64,000 bases of DNA from Paracamarosporium sp. OC-R06-R3 (lineage: Eukaryota > Ascomycota > Dothideomycetes > Pleosporales > Didymosphaeriaceae): the NCBI GenBank assembly GCA_019828545.1, contig JACVRA010000190.1, positions 124,001 through 188,000 on the forward strand. Direction: 5' to 3'. Positions within the stretch are counted from its first letter, which is position 1. Every line of letters starts with the position of its first letter. This document shows, piece by piece, positions 25,442-35,264 of the stretch. The position numbers and the translations under genes were made by a program. A model generated the notes under the pieces. It saw nothing but the letters and a program-made list of their open reading frames with translations. It was not told where the DNA came from and did no database searches.

Positions 25442-26309
25442 TTTTGTGGCTATTCTTTCTTGAGATAAAGACTGGAGATGGAATATATCAAGGCTCAATC
25501 GTGGGGTAGAAGTATTCAAGCAGCGGGTGGAATTGCAGTGAACGAGCTGATAGTTTATACTGTTCAAGGCGGTTTAGAGTATCCTTTAAACCTATCCGAG
25601 GGTTCCATCTCCTTCAAAAACCGCGTTTCTTCCTACACCATGAGCCAACGTCACTACGCTGACCAGGTCACTTGTGCCGAGCTGCGCTCCTGAGAAGGCC
25701 GCTGTCCCATTGTTCGCTAGCTCCGCGCATAGCCGGGAAAGCCGAAATGATCAAAAACGGCATGTCGTTTGTGTCTTTGCACTGCCGGACATGAGCATGA
25801 GGGCTCCATAATTCAATGGAATCATTGCCGCTCTGCGGCAAAGCCCCGTTGTTTGTGACGGGAGGTACTTTAAAGGATAGCGGGTAGGTCGGTTGTTGCA
25901 GGGAAGGATTTGCTGTTGTTTCGGTATAGCATCCAGCCATCTAGTAAGCAGCAGCCCACTGGCGATACCGTTATCTGCTGTCATTTGATAGGCTCCTGGT
26001 ATTAGCCGTCACATGCTGAAGACTAAACATGTTGAAAAGGTGAAGTTGAAGCCCGATGTGTGCTCACAGGTGTAGTCGATGGTCCAAAAACGGCTAGCTC
26101 CTTTTGTCATAGCGGTACGAGTAAAACGACGAGAACAGCCGCTACAAGCCGTAAGCCGACATCACGGGACAGTGAACGTCAACTTGGATATTCATGATTA
26201 CTACGCCTGAACACAAATTCTCGTACAATTGCCAAATCTCTTCAATCAACACTTTGTATCTTCTTCACTACGAACCATCATCAAACCACTTCAAGCACTC
26301 TATTTCAAA
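25442..26309. promoter_or_regulatory. divergent promoter shared by HPPD and the TTC36-like gene
   Basis: 868 bp between the two start codons with no credible gene inside. Both genes must be driven from here. I saw no obvious TATA box near either start and did not identify operator-like palindromes by eye. Confidence 0.6.
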
Positions 26310-27029
26310 ATGGCAATCTCAACACCTAACACTGCACTTTCTGCGAACGACAAAAGAATCCTAAACGCGCTCTTCGACCCAGAAACACTTCCTTCATCCG
26401 TCGCAGCATCAAGAACAACCTCCACAATCGACAACTCCCTCCCCTCACACCCATCCATTCCACCATCACAACTCTCCGCTCTCGAAACCCAACAAAATGA
26501 ACTAGTCAAACACATCACATCGAGCTCATCAAAAGACGACATAGAAGCCGCGATTAGGCAACAAGACGAGATAATAGCAACCCACCCAGAATACCCAAGC
26601 GCATATCTCAACCGCGCCATGCTCCGACGCATAAAACTAGAAGCATCACTCTCAAAAGACGAGTCTGTATTCTCATCGTCAGAGGCAGAATTAGACACAC
26701 TTTTCACAGACATCTCCCGCGCAATCTCGACTGCTCTTTCGTCTTCATCCACAACATCATCCGTATCGCCGTATCAAGCGCGCATCTTGCGGACTGCATA
26801 TTCCCACCGAGCGTACCTGTATTTGAAAGCAGCGGAATTGGGGGTAAATTGGAGGGGCAAAGGAAAGAGTGAGCTTGAAGAGCTGGCTAGTTCGGATTTT
26901 GCGTCTGCGGCGAGGTTCGGAGATGAGGTTGCGAGGGAAATGAGTGTTAGGACGAATCCGTATGCGAAGATGTGTGGGGCTATTGTTAGGAATGCGCTGG
27001 CGGAGGAGAGGAAAGATATGATAAGTTAG
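26310..27029 (+). CDS. TTC36-like tetratricopeptide protein
   Basis: Single exon, 239 aa, from the ATG at 26310 (MAISTPNTALSANDKRILNA). Three TPR-type helical pairs can be traced: residues about 68-112 (IRQQDEIIATHPEYPSAYLN), 122-168 (LDTLFTDISRAISTAL) and 165-212 (YSHRAYLYLKAAELG). The last block, FASAARFGDEVAREMSVRTN followed by PYAKMCGAIVRNAL, is the hallmark of the TTC36 family. The N-terminus is Ser/Thr-rich. Fungal members carry a longer Ser linker than animal ones, as here. In mice, loss of Ttc36 is reported to destabilise HPPD and raise tyrosine. Here the gene sits head-to-head with HPPD, which supports a conserved functional link. The family call is firm; the role in fungi is inference. 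Confidence 0.88.
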   Translation: MAISTPNTALSANDKRILNALFDPETLPSSVAASRTTSTIDNSLPSHPSIPPSQLSALETQQNELVKHITSSSSKDDIEAAIRQQDEIIATHPEYPSAYLNRAMLRRIKLEASLSKDESVFSSSEAELDTLFTDISRAISTALSSSSTTSSVSPYQARILRTAYSHRAYLYLKAAELGVNWRGKGKSELEELASSDFASAARFGDEVAREMSVRTNPYAKMCGAIVRNALAEERKDMIS

Positions 27030-27242
27030 TTATCAGCGAAATTAAAGTCCTTGATTTCGTAGCTCAGCTGTTATACTTTGTGTTGTCTTGGTTGGAACAT
27101 GTGCAGTCACTGACTGATGCTTAAGAACACTGCGTTACGCTACAAAATCCCAGTACAAACCATCATCAGGCTTGAGCGGACTTCTATCTATCATCACCAT
27201 CTATCGCACAGGACAAATCTAGGGTATCTGTACGTCCATCAA

Positions 27243-28399
27243 TCACCGCCACACTAGCGACACATCCGGGAACTCTCCCAACACACCATCTTTCCCACCA
27301 TCCCAGACTTCATGCAATCCATCCAGCTCTGAATACGCCTCCGCAAACTTCAGCCCTCTCCGTCTCTCCCTCTCAATAACATCCCAATTCCAATCCACGC
27401 CATTCTTCTCAGGCAACACACCCTCAACATCTCCATTCACCTTCCCATTAAGCTCAACCTTGTCATCACCCTTATACACCCACCCCTCCGGCTTCTCAGG
27501 AACCATATCCGCATCAAACAGCGCCTTCTCAGGCGGAATAGTCAACCGACCACGCTTGATAACATACCTCGCAATAGCCGTCGCAAACACCGCCCCCTTC
27601 AGCTTCTCCGGATCTACATCCTCGCCCTGCACGCGCTTGCTCTTCCTCCAAGGCTGCAAGCTAAACGAAGCAGGCTTTCCTACGCCGGGCCTCACAAGAT
27701 GCGTCACGAGGTAAAACCACTTGCGATCCCAACTCAGCAGCCGCGTCCACATCTCGAACTTCTGATACGGCAGGATCTCCTTCTTAAAGTTACACTGCAC
27801 GCCGCCCAGCGCAATCATGTACTTGGTGTTGCCGGGACTGGTACCCTCTGTTGCGCCGAGGCCCGCCGTCGCGGCTGCCGCAGACTTGTTCGACGCGCGC
27901 GGCATGTGGAAGCCGCCGTCGGAGACTTTGCGTATGCCGTTGCGCACGATGCTCGTGAAGAGGTGCGTCCGTGAGATGTCCATGTCGGCGAAGTACGTCG
28001 AGTTGGACTTGTGCATGTTGAAGTCGATTTCTAGGAGCGGGGCGTGCGTTTGCGTGATTACGGGTTGGAAGAGCGCGTGTGGGGGGATCGGGGTCGGCTG
28101 GAGGAAGATCTGGTACCAGTATGCTTTGAAGAAGCGGAACTGTTCGGCTGTCAGCCTTGGTCTTGGGGTGATGGGAAAGGGAAGGGCGGCTGGGAACGTA
28201 CATGCCACACGAATGGCAGGTTCTTGAAGTTCGTCAGTGCGAAGATGATCGCGAGAAGTCGCCATATGCCTCCCGGCGCATTAATGCCGGACCATTTGGC
28301 CAGCAGAGTGCGGTAGCTGGGCTGGAGTGTCAGCGCAGCGATGGCAGCTCCTACAGCTGCCACGCTGATAGCGCGCGTCATTGTGAGCTTCAAGGGCAT
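27243..28399 (-). CDS. THEM6-like hot-dog-fold protein (4HBT_2 thioesterase-like), membrane anchored
   Basis: Two exons (28399-28202 and 28139-27243) around a 62-bp intron give 364 aa. The acceptor ending at 28140 is the only one in phase with the strong GTACGT donor, and it yields NLPFVWHFRFFKAYWYQIFL. The N-terminal 30 residues include a hydrophobic helix (ISVAAVGAAIAALTL), probably a membrane anchor. The hot-dog region holds LLEIDFNMHKSNSTYFADMD, then SRTHLF and WTRLLSWDRKWFYLVTHLV. This matches the THEM6/4HBT_2 family of thioesterase-like proteins. The usual hot-dog catalytic residues are poorly defined in this family, so activity is uncertain. The second ATG (28381) is an alternative start. 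The C-terminal part is hydrophilic, with an acidic end. Confidence 0.82.
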
Positions 28400-29241
28400 T
28401 AACGGAGGGGGTTCGCAGCAGGGAAAAGGCGACAATGTGCCATGAGAGCGACAGAAGTGCACTATATGGTGTATGTGGGTCCTCACAGTTTCTTAGACTG
28501 CGATGAGTTTCTTATCAGGGGCCTCGGCTCGGACGTGGTAGCGCCGGCATCCGAGCAGGGGTTCTCGCAAGATATTCTCCAAACGGTAACAAAACGACAA
28601 CCTCATAGGGTATATAAAGTCGTCTTGTGTAGGTGGCTGCTTGATTTTGCATGACAAGTTCGTATTCTAGATCCAACACTTATCTTGATTCGCTACCTAC
28701 CGCTAACCTCATTGAGTAGTCCATCGTAGTATCCACAATTGGTCCATAACGCTCTTTGTTGGGTGCCTAGTCGTTCCTAGCATCAAACTTGGAACTCACA
28801 GTATCAGGGCTATCGCTGTGAGAGCTTGGCACCGAAGCGTATTGGTAAGAGACACTTTCACCTGAGCTTACGAAGTTCCAGGACGATTAGTAAAGCTGCC
28901 AGAGCGGTGAACGACATCGGTCCACTCTGCGGCGAACTACGCGAGCTAAGCGCGCGGGAATGTAACTATACGGCATTGCAACACCATGACCGAGTAAATT
29001 CATTTCCGTCGGAATTCCGGCATACATTATGGACACCGAAATATGTCACACGTGCTATTCTTCTATACTTGACTCGGAACGTGTCTGCATGACCTACCGC
29101 TCGCTACGCCGGCTCGGATGGGTGGATGCCACGCGAGCGGGAATGCCTGCAAAATCCTGAGCCATGCATAGGCAGGGAACGTACCCGACGTACTGTCGAT
29201 CTTCGTACTGCCCATGCTGGGAAATACAGAGAGCTCAGAGA
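28400..29241. other. spacer, promoter of the THEM6-like gene and 3' flank of eIF2D
   Basis: About 840 bp between two minus-strand genes. No gene was seen on either strand; the short frames lack motifs. Confidence 0.5.
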
Positions 29242-31488
29242 CTACCGCTTCTTCTTCGTCTTGTCCACTATCTCTATCCAGTTCTTGTTGACGCCCCGTT
29301 TTTCCAACGCTTTGATGATAGCGTCTTTCTGCGGACCTTGTACCATTACCTCCATTACGGGATTCTTTGGACTACTACCCTGCAGTCGGTCTACACTTGT
29401 GCTCCCTGCGCAAGTTTTCCGTAGTTCGTCCGCAAGCGGCTGCGGTGCAATGTGATACGGTTCGACACCGCTCACTTTGGTCACCGTCTTGTTCCCACTC
29501 CGGGTTTCTATCAGGATTTGAATCTTTGGCGGCGCACCAGCCTTCGGCTTAGAATCAGTAATACTCTCACTATTCCGAAGGATCGTGTGGAAAGGCGACG
29601 TGGCTGCAACCATGCGCTCGGCGAGGGCATCGCGGGGAATCACACCAGCCGCGAGTGCTGCGTTGTCTGCAGCCGAAGAGCCAAGCAACGAGTCTGCAAG
29701 TTGGGGATTAATCTTGATAAGTCGCTTGTTCTTCTCTGAGACGAGATTTTCGGCGTCTATGTAGGCCGTCAACATCTGCTTAAGCTCTGCGGGCGAATAT
29801 AAGCCACGGGGATCGGCCTTGGAGACGTTGAGTATTGGCGCAATCTTCTCTTTAGGCCGAAGGAGGAACACCAGTGTGAGCTTCTGTCCCACAGACGACT
29901 CTGCAGACAGCGCTGCAGCGGGCTTCCCGTTTGTACTTGATGACGTCGGGGTGTCCTTCTTCGGCAACCGGTAAGGTACGAATGCCTCAACTTGTCTGTC
30001 ATGGAAGTCGATGTCTAGAATCACTGTTTCGTTACCGTTTTGGTCTTTGGACTTGACGACTCGCTGTTTATCCAAATATTTTATGAACTTTCGGATGTTC
30101 TTCCAGCTTGTCTTTTTTATTTGCAATGAGGCTGTCCTTGCAGGGGTGTAGGTGGGTAGGAAAGGTTGGACCAAGAGCGACATAACCTTGGATTGTGACA
30201 GCGGGAATTCTAGGCCGAAAGTAGGGTGGTTTCTGTTGTGGTCCATATGGTAGCGTATGCCGAAGAGAAACGCATCCCGGAACGCGTCATCAATCTCTAA
30301 TTACAGTCAACGATGTGTGTATACTTGGCAGCTCATTCGAAATGCAACTTACCCTTCTGAGATAGTTCCTTGTCGTCTACGATCTCCACTGCGTCCTTAA
30401 GCGACGGGGGATCCTCTCCTTCAAGCCCCTGTGCCTTTTCGGCCTCTGATCGCTCAGTAGGGTCCGCATTTAGTGCAATACCCCCGTCCTGGTTGTCTTG
30501 AAGATTTATGCCGACAGTCTGCGCAGCTAATGCCGCATCCTCGCTCTCATTATCCCACCCCGGCAGAGCATCTGGTGGTTCGGAACCCGGCTTGCCAGCC
30601 GGATTCCACGACCACAGCTCATCCCCAGCCCAATGAAACGTCGACACAGCATGGCCCTTCATACCCTGAACATTTCCTAGAGAGCTAACGTCAATTTCGC
30701 ATGTGCCGACTGCCATGGGCACGGTTGGTGCTTCGAGGCTTGCGATGGCGACTACTGCACCTAGGGTGAAGTCAGCATTTTCCGGTTCTTGCATCATACA
30801 TCATGAGCTGGCACCGTTCAAGATATGATGCCATTCAATGCCAGAATTTTGTCAGACATACCCTTGGTCGCCTTTTTTGGAAAAGGCGGGCCTCGTTGTA
30901 ATCCCGGAGTCATGAGGTCTGCGCCGCCCTGAAGCTTTTCGACGACGAAAGAGGGTGTGTACAATAACGGCACGATGCCGGGGTTGTGCCAGAGCGTGTA
31001 TACTGCGGATCCGTTAGCAGGCCGCGTAAATCGATATCGGCTTCCGTGTTGCGCAGCCTGGGATAATACCAAGTGCTCAAATCTGGCGCCAATAGGTTAC
31101 ATACTAGTCGGATACATCTTCTCGCCGACCTTGGCCCACAGTATCCTCTGATCATCCCCAGTCCCTTCATGACTGCCAACGTATACCGTGCCTGAGACTT
31201 GCTTGAGGTCGGGGCCGGCGGTCGTTGTAAAGCGTGCCGAGAGCGCGTTCTCGGGTAGTAGTGACTTCCTCAAAGCTGTGAGGCCAGCGGTAGAGGCGGC
31301 CTTGTCGTCGGGATCTGCGGTAGCGTCGACGGGAACCTCGAGAGCATAGTCGGCTATGAGCTGGTCGGCAGTCCTACGGCGCTCTGACGACTTGAGCGGA
31401 CTAAGGGGCTTGATCTATAAACAAGTAGTCAGTTTGTGGGGCGGGAGTAGGACTGAAAGCGGCATACATTAGGCTTCTTCTTAAACAT
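29242..31488 (-). CDS. eukaryotic translation initiation factor 2D (eIF2D / Tma64-like)
   Basis: Binds the 40S subunit, delivers tRNA without GTP and recycles post-termination complexes. Five exons (31488-31468, 31414-31105, 31002-30862, 30760-30353, 30296-29242) with introns of 53, 102, 101 and 56 bp give 644 aa. The first exon encodes only MFKKKPN. Splicing restores KMYPTIYTLWHNPGIVPLLY, KATKGAVVAIASLEAP and LSQKEIDDAFRDAFL. An N-terminal DUF1947-like domain leads into a PUA domain (about residues 95-190, ADLMTPGLQRGPPFPKKATK). A SWIB-like winged helix follows at about 330-420 (WKNIRKFIKYLDKQRVVKSK), then the SUI1 domain at about 550-644 (IQILIETRSGNKTVTKVSG). The acidic linker in exon 4 is typical. 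The gene is head-to-head with RNase H2 subunit A. Confidence 0.95.
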
Positions 31489-32210
31489 GATATACAGCTG
31501 GAGACGCAAATCCGAGTTGGGTGGGGTGTTGTATCGTGGGTCCTATGATGGCAAGAGGTGCTCAGAGCTTCCTTTGCGTAACTATATATGCAAACGAGGG
31601 CCGTCTAGTCCCAAGTGATGTATGTAGCTGTCGCGCGGAGCTTGCAGTTTGATTTTATGGGATTCGCGAGTTTCCCCGCTGAAGTCATTACCTTAAGCGC
31701 TAGCCACAAGAGGCGCTAGTGCGGGGCTCATTGGTCTGCTCTCACAGGCGAGCAATGAGTCCAAGTCACTCATGATGAGCTTCGCTTTGTAGAGAGATGC
31801 CTATTTTATGTCATCTTCCTGTTGCAGGGCAGATTCATTGTGCGCACCGTCCGCGTGTTTTCGCAGATGGTGGCCACTGTGCTGTTAAGCAAAAGCTTCG
31901 CATCTATCCCATGTCAGGCCAATATACTACGTTTAACCAGCTTTGGAGAACAGATGGTTTCTAGTTGCTTTGTAGCGTTCCGAAAGTGGCATAATTTCGT
32001 CTCCTGTCAATGTCCGTATGCAAGATCCCGCGAGGTGCACGCGCTAAGCTGCTTACGACATGATTGGTTTGGCGACGCGTCTGCGAACCACTTTCGACGC
32101 GTCTCCAAGCCAGCACCACCACCACCGCCAGCACTGCCCCTGTTTCCCATCCTTTTCTGTTCGCCAGCGCAGCACAACAGACTCTAGTCTAACGGCAACC
32201 CATCAGAACC
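31489..32210. promoter_or_regulatory. divergent promoter between eIF2D and RNase H2 subunit A
   Basis: 722 bp between the two start codons. A plus-strand open frame of about 120 codons (31822-32187) has no domain and runs through the probable 5' UTR, so it was not called as a gene. Confidence 0.55.
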
Positions 32211-33299
32211 ATGACCGACTCGCATGAAGACGTCCACATGGACACTCAGGAGATTGAGCTCGAAACTCCGGCGGCAGGCGTTTTCAGTGCGCCTTCTGTC
32301 AAGAGGGCTGATGTACTTTCTGGAAAATCCTACTCTCACTTCTCGCCCATCCCGTCGCAAATCGCAGACGACATGGCGAAAGAGGTCGTCTTGGGCGTCG
32401 ACGAAGCTGGTCGTGGCCCAGTGTTGGGTATGTGGCTTGCTCTGTCATTATATCTGTTACTCACAGCCACAGGTCCGATGGTCTACGCGCTCTTCTACCT
32501 GCCTCTTGAGCTGCAGCAGAGCCTCCTGGCCGAAACACACCACTTTGACGACTCCAAAGTTCTGACTCCGGAGGTGCGCTCTAACCTGATGCGGAAACTT
32601 TGCATGAGGGAGACAGACCTCTACGCGGCATGTGGCTGGGCAACCCGCCTGTTGTCCGCCCGCGACATCTCCGCCCACATGCTTGCACCATCGCAGTACA
32701 ATCTTAACGCTCAGGCCATGGACGCAACAATAGCGCTGATTAAGGAGGTCATGGCCATGGGAGTCAATGTCAAGGAGATATACATTGACACCATTGGCAA
32801 GCCCGAAGTCTATCAGAAGAAGCTCGAGAGGATATGGCCTACGGTGCGCATCACAGTCGCCAAAAAGGCCGACAGCCTATATCCCGTTGTGAGTGCCGCT
32901 TCGGTGTGCGCCAAAGTCACCCGAGACGCAGCACTCGACGTGTGCTACGAACCCTACCAAGTTGCCGCGGGTAACGATGCAGTCAACAAGAAGTCAAGCG
33001 AAGGAGGTGAGGTCGTATGGGGATCGGGCTATCCCGCCGACGTCCGCACCACCACGTGGCTTAAGCAGAACATGGATCCCGTGTTCGGTTGGGGTAGCGA
33101 GTGCCGCTTCTCATGGGGTACAGCCAAAGAGTTGCTCGAAGGCAAGAACGCAGACGTCAAGGTCGACTGGCCTGTGGACGACGACGGAAATGGCGATATG
33201 CGCTTGACGGATTTCTTTGCATCGAGCAACGAGGCTGGAGGCGACGAGCTCGTTGATTGGTTTGGCAAGCGAGTCACGGAGGAAATGGAAGTCTTCTGA
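32211..33299 (+). CDS. ribonuclease H2 catalytic subunit A
   Basis: Cleaves RNA of RNA:DNA hybrids and single ribonucleotides left in DNA, as part of the nuclear RNase H2 trimer. Two exons (32211-32427 and 32473-33299) around a 45-bp intron give 347 aa. The intron is a multiple of three without a stop, so a retained form would be 362 aa. Splicing joins DEAGRGPVL to GPMVYALFYLP, the conserved spacing. Active-site acidic residues are visible in VDEAGRGP, in EIYIDTIGKPEVYQKK and in KKADSLYPVVSAASV. DDSK and TRDAAL are also conserved. The N-terminal 50 residues are a variable acidic extension, and the C-terminus is rich in acidic residues. The first ATG is preceded by AACC, a good fungal start context. 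Confidence 0.96.
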   Translation: MTDSHEDVHMDTQEIELETPAAGVFSAPSVKRADVLSGKSYSHFSPIPSQIADDMAKEVVLGVDEAGRGPVLGMWLALSLYLLLTATGPMVYALFYLPLELQQSLLAETHHFDDSKVLTPEVRSNLMRKLCMRETDLYAACGWATRLLSARDISAHMLAPSQYNLNAQAMDATIALIKEVMAMGVNVKEIYIDTIGKPEVYQKKLERIWPTVRITVAKKADSLYPVVSAASVCAKVTRDAALDVCYEPYQVAAGNDAVNKKSSEGGEVVWGSGYPADVRTTTWLKQNMDPVFGWGSECRFSWGTAKELLEGKNADVKVDWPVDDDGNGDMRLTDFFASSNEAGGDELVDWFGKRVTEEMEVF

Positions 33300-33968
33300 A
33301 CGCACGCACCGGCAACCTAACGCCTCTCTGCATCATTCGTGTCTTCTTGCGACCGCTTAGTTACAAAACCAGAAAAAGCCAAGGCGGGTCTATGCAGTTC
33401 ACTAAGCTCTGCAAAAGGTCATTGGGGAATGATGACAGAGTAGGAGCGGACGTGCATGGCCACGGAATCCGGTCGTTAGTCACCGGGCTGCTCATACTCC
33501 GACGCCATGACCACCCAACGCCAACGCCATACCCAGAGCACACTTGTTCAACAGGCGACTTACGATGTCGGGAAACAAGAATACCTTGTAGAGCGATCGC
33601 TTTTAAATGATGTCGCTTCCCTTCGGCTGCTGACCCTGCAGTAAACAAGGTGCATCGTCTTACTTGCTTTTCCTTTATATTCACCTAGCTCCTGATTTTC
33701 GCATGCATTCTGGAGTCTAGCACTTGGCGGCATTGTAACGGTTGTCCGTCTAGTCATACAAGTCAAACCCGACTTACTAGTCTCGCACTTTCTCCACAGG
33801 GACGGCCTACGATCAAGCCCACACACAGCCTCGCAGTGCTTCTAGGTGTTCCCGCTTTTATACATCACCGCGACCTACACCCCGGCCTATATAAAATTAC
33901 GAGACCCAAATCTAAGTAACAATAGAACTTGACGACACCTCGCTATCTTTACTACAACCCACGAAACA
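33300..33968. other. spacer upstream of the STLLHPS-repeat gene
   Basis: About 670 bp. The 3' UTR of RNase H2A occupies the left end. The right end is a promoter with a TATA-like element about 73 bp before the next ATG. No gene was seen. Confidence 0.5.
33888..33896 (+). promoter_or_regulatory. TATA box-like element
   Basis: TATATAAAA lies 73 bp upstream of the ATG at 33969. It is the clearest TATA-type sequence placed correctly for any gene in this window, suggesting an inducible promoter. Confidence 0.5.
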
Positions 33969-35264
33969 ATGTGTATCATTATTCCGATCGATCACCTATC
34001 GTGCACGCACACCGTCGCCATATGGCAACATTGCGCGAATGCACCGCGCTCTGTCTTCGGCCACAAACCATGCTCTCACATTCGACAACATGGTCGCCCC
34101 ATTATAACTCGAAAACTATGCCACAACTGCGGTGGTCCTAGATTTTTCGCTCGGAGGGGAGGCTTGGCTGCGCGCGGCAGCGGCAGTTCAATGTTAGCCC
34201 AGGTCAAGGAGCAACAGGAGGAACAGAATGACCTGTACGATTCCGGCTACCAGAGCGATTTGATACCCGAGGCGGATGAGGAGGCGGATTACGACGACCC
34301 TTCGTTGTCGCCGCGACAATCTGCAGCGTTGACGAACAGATGGAGGGACATTTCAAGACAATGTTCGTCAAACATTCCTCGATCTTCTGGCCAAAAGTCT
34401 AACTGGCGACCGAATCTCAAGCGTGATCTCAGCGAATGCTCTTCTGTCTCTTCCGTTCCTTCTTCGCGCCGCTCATCGATCGATTTCGCCAATTCCAAGT
34501 CTGCCAGTGGTGCCACACATTCATTCCAGGTGGAGTTGTCTTCCGATAATGCGAAAAGACTCGAGCAGTCTTTAGCTCCGATTATACGCAGCCCGTCCCC
34601 TCCTCGCAAGGGTTCAACACTCTTACATCCGTCTTCACCACCAATGGAACCTTTCAAGGATTCACAACGCACCTCGATCATTTCATTTCAAGACCTTACG
34701 CCGCCAGCCACTCCTCCGCAACGCCCCGAGCCACCAAAGCGACAAAGTTCGACGTTGCTTCATCCTTCAACTCCTCAGTCTCGACCTGCATCCAGTTTTT
34801 CAGAAGACATTGGCTTTCCATTCACGTTTGCGCTCCCAGCGCCTGCCACTAATTCGTTGATTTCAGCACCCATCCCGACATCTGCGCCTCGCCGACCTAA
34901 TCCTCCTGCTCGCAAGAACAGCACTCTTCTTCATCCATCTCCGCCAAATGACGAAGTTGTCGATCCGCTTCCTGTTCCATTCAAAACAGTCATCAGCCTT
35001 CCACCCACACCCCAAACCACACCAACACTCGGGTGCTTCAAGCGCTGCCCCTCGGTCCGCTCAGCGCGGTCAGACAACGACTGGGAAGAGCCATTACACT
35101 CATCACACTCCGACGCAGAGTACGATTCCGACGATGATCAGTCCGTGGGCGCCAACACCGAGTCCGCCTACCGCAGCTCAATGAAAAGGGCGCACATAGG
35201 CCGCGCAGCTCGCCCAAGCAGAATCTCGTTCCACGGTAATCAGCTACGTATACTACAAGGCTAG
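33969..35264 (+). CDS. hypothetical Ser/Pro-rich protein with Cys/His N-terminus and three STLLHPS motifs
   Basis: Single exon, 431 aa, from the ATG at 33969. Residues 1-55 contain spaced Cys and His (MCIIIPIDHLSCTHTVAIW, then HCANAP, HKPCSH and LCHNCGGPRFF). This suggests a small metal-binding module seen in other fungal hypothetical proteins, though I cannot name it. The rest is low-complexity Ser/Pro/Asp and likely disordered. The motif STLLHPS occurs three times, each after a basic residue pair or triplet and before Pro (nucleotides near 34612, 34750 and 34917), spaced about 46 and 56 residues. Such repeats look like short linear docking sites. An acidic patch (DAEYDSDDDQ) and a basic tail (KRAHIGRAARPSR) end the protein. 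A TATA-like box lies upstream. Function unknown. Confidence 0.7.
   Translation: MCIIIPIDHLSCTHTVAIWQHCANAPRSVFGHKPCSHIRQHGRPIITRKLCHNCGGPRFFARRGGLAARGSGSSMLAQVKEQQEEQNDLYDSGYQSDLIPEADEEADYDDPSLSPRQSAALTNRWRDISRQCSSNIPRSSGQKSNWRPNLKRDLSECSSVSSVPSSRRSSIDFANSKSASGATHSFQVELSSDNAKRLEQSLAPIIRSPSPPRKGSTLLHPSSPPMEPFKDSQRTSIISFQDLTPPATPPQRPEPPKRQSSTLLHPSTPQSRPASSFSEDIGFPFTFALPAPATNSLISAPIPTSAPRRPNPPARKNSTLLHPSPPNDEVVDPLPVPFKTVISLPPTPQTTPTLGCFKRCPSVRSARSDNDWEEPLHSSHSDAEYDSDDDQSVGANTESAYRSSMKRAHIGRAARPSRISFHGNQLRILQG

Noticed and set aside
31822..32187. 121-codon frame just upstream of RNase H2A
   Set aside because: No domain and a poly-Pro/Leu end. It is best explained as 5' UTR/promoter.
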